From Sergeia podlipaevii (lineage: Eukaryota; Euglenozoa; Kinetoplastea; Trypanosomatida; Trypanosomatidae), in NCBI GenBank assembly GCA_030849805.1, contig JASANZ010001861.1, positions 1-20,006 of the forward strand: DNA of 20,006 nucleotides, written 5' to 3'. Shown here one piece after another: positions 19,001 through 20,006 of the stretch (positions within the stretch are counted from its first letter, which is position 1; each line of letters opens with the position of its first letter). Below the pieces are notes generated by a model. It was given only the letters and a program-made list of their open reading frames with translations, ran no database searches and was not told the origin of the DNA. Both the position numbers and the translations under genes were made by a program.

Positions 19001-19599
19001 ATAACGCTATTGCGGCAGCAGATCCAGGCCTTGATATAGTCGTCCAGCGTCGTGTCAGCTCCGGTCGTCTCCCTCTAGACGCCGTCTCAAAGCCTAAAAC
19101 TTTTGCTGCTAGGAGTCACTCGACTGGCGTTGGTGCTGCGGGTAGTAATTGTGAAAAGGGCATTTCACTTCCGTTTGGTCGCAGCCGTTCTCTGTTTGCC
19201 TCTTATCCTACGCATGTACAGGGCAACAAGCACGTCGTCGAAGAAGCTCCGATGGAGCTCGGCCGTGTACGTCTCTCGCTGAGGGCACTGCTTACTGCCC
19301 GGCTTTGCACTCTGGGTGACCCACTCACTGTACCTATCGTTAGTGTGTCTTCTCCTTCTGCTGTTGCTGCGGGTGTACGTGAGGCTGGAGAGCTGACTCT
19401 ATCCGCCAGTCTTCCGGTAGGTGAAGCAGTGCCTGCTTGGCTTTTGATTCCTGAGGAACCTCGACGTACGAGCCATCATAACAGTGAGCGGGCACTACGA
19501 GCACGTCAGCTGGCAGACGCCTTTGATGTTGGCAAGGTACGTAACCCAGTTGCGATGCTAGATGCTCATTTCTGCACATATGAAAGCCCCATAGATTAA
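13002..19599 (+). CDS. Giant START-like plus multi-C2-domain protein, split in the assembly by an N at 15362
   Basis: Two overlapping frames (13002-15407 and 15247-19599) are one gene. Omitting the N at 15362 leaves 6,597 nt, exactly 2,199 codons, and continues a C2-like first strand (LRVTLL, then CRGLPP) without a stop. Residues 1-150 are basic, with an Ala8 tract and an RRRRRAR cluster. Residues about 272-466 look like a START lipid-binding domain: an early helix with LADPQNVFNYAEQV, a VRGNVSLSAFI strand and a C-terminal helix. Residues 470-775 are disordered and Ser/Glu-rich. Five C2-like domains follow at about 780-937, 1208-1386, 1471-1647, 1715-1852 and 1929-2148. A helical linker recurs near 949-994, 1410-1465, 1659-1708 and 1884-1929. 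The calcium-loop aspartates are mostly absent, so calcium-independent membrane or protein binding is more likely. It may bridge membranes or the cytoskeleton; that role is inferred. There is no transmembrane segment. Confidence 0.75.
13230..13253 (+). repeat. GCA trinucleotide repeat coding Ala8 in the giant gene
   Basis: Seven GCA codons and one GCG encode eight alanines near residue 80. It is the second nearly pure GCA run found in a coding sequence of this window. Confidence 0.9.
15362..15362. other. Ambiguous base (N) that breaks the reading frame of the giant gene
   Basis: The single N shifts frame 13002-15360 into frame 15364-19599. Upstream, the frame stops at 15405-15407, only 15 codons after the N. 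Downstream, the other frame is open for 1,411 codons. An artefact of assembly or base-calling is the simplest reading, because removing one base restores a continuous frame. Confidence 0.9.
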
Positions 19600-20006
19600 T
19601 GTAGTGGGTGCAGTTCTTCTTCTTTTTTCTTTTCTTTTCTTTACTACTGTGCCTCGGTTTTAGTGCACACGAGCACATGTTTCTTTTGATAGTGTCTTAT
19701 TTTATTTATACATGACATTATTTTACAATATTAATATCTGCAGTCTTTAACAAAAAATTGCGGGTGTTTTTGTTTACTTTTGCTCTTTGCATTTATGTAC
19801 GCTTGTGTGTGCGTCATAACATACATTTATACATTTTTTTTCGCATTTTTTTGTTTTTTTTATATTATCAGTTTGCAAAAAGGAACATTGTTGTGGGTGT
19901 GTCTTCTCTTGCCATAGCCACTATTCGCTAGTGGCTTATGCACATTTGTATATTTATTCGTAACTGTGTGCAACCTGGGCGATGCGCCCCTGTTTATTCT
20001 TCATCA
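19600..20006. other. 3' flank of the giant gene
   Basis: This AT-rich sequence has T/C tracts near 19616-19642 and 19834-19861. The second could belong to the splice signal of a downstream gene outside the window. No gene is seen before the window ends. Confidence 0.6.

Overview
The window looks like nuclear DNA of a trypanosomatid (kinetoplastid) protist. All five recognisable genes lie on the + strand, with no introns. AT-rich spacers full of T/C tracts separate them, the tracts are followed by AG dinucleotides that fit spliced-leader acceptor sites, and (TG)n, (TA)n and (CA)n microsatellites are scattered between genes. This is the layout of part of one polycistronic transcription unit. 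I cannot name the genus. A single ambiguous base (N) at 15362 shows this is draft assembly sequence.

Layout. 1-436: spacer ending in a likely trans-splice acceptor. 437-1462: an unrecognised membrane protein with an N-terminal hydrophobic segment, paired cysteines and one transmembrane segment near the C-terminus. 1463-3062: 1.6 kb spacer with microsatellites. 3063-4709: delta-tubulin, the basal-body/centriole tubulin, enlarged by low-complexity insertions. 4710-5305: spacer. 5306-6190: a PSP1-domain protein, probably an mRNA-associated regulator, with strongly biased codon use and an N-terminal His-Asp-Pro-Tyr motif. 6191-11079: an exceptionally long stretch (4.9 kb) with no recognisable gene, only homopolymers, microsatellites and weak small ORFs. 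11080-12186: a J-domain protein with a Myb/SANT-like segment and a basic, possibly mitochondrial, N-terminus. 12187-13001: spacer with an inverted repeat. 13002-19599: a giant gene (about 2,198 residues) split into two frames by the N at 15362. It encodes a basic N-terminus, a START-like lipid-binding domain, a disordered acidic/serine-rich region, and then five C2-like domains separated by a recurring helical linker. 19600-20006: 3' flank.

The genes do not form a pathway, as expected for kinetoplastid units, where neighbours are co-transcribed and controlled after transcription. The most interesting items are the large START/C2 protein with its repeated [C2 + helical linker] module, the PSP1 protein's candidate MKT1-binding motif, and the long gene-free interval after the PSP1 gene.
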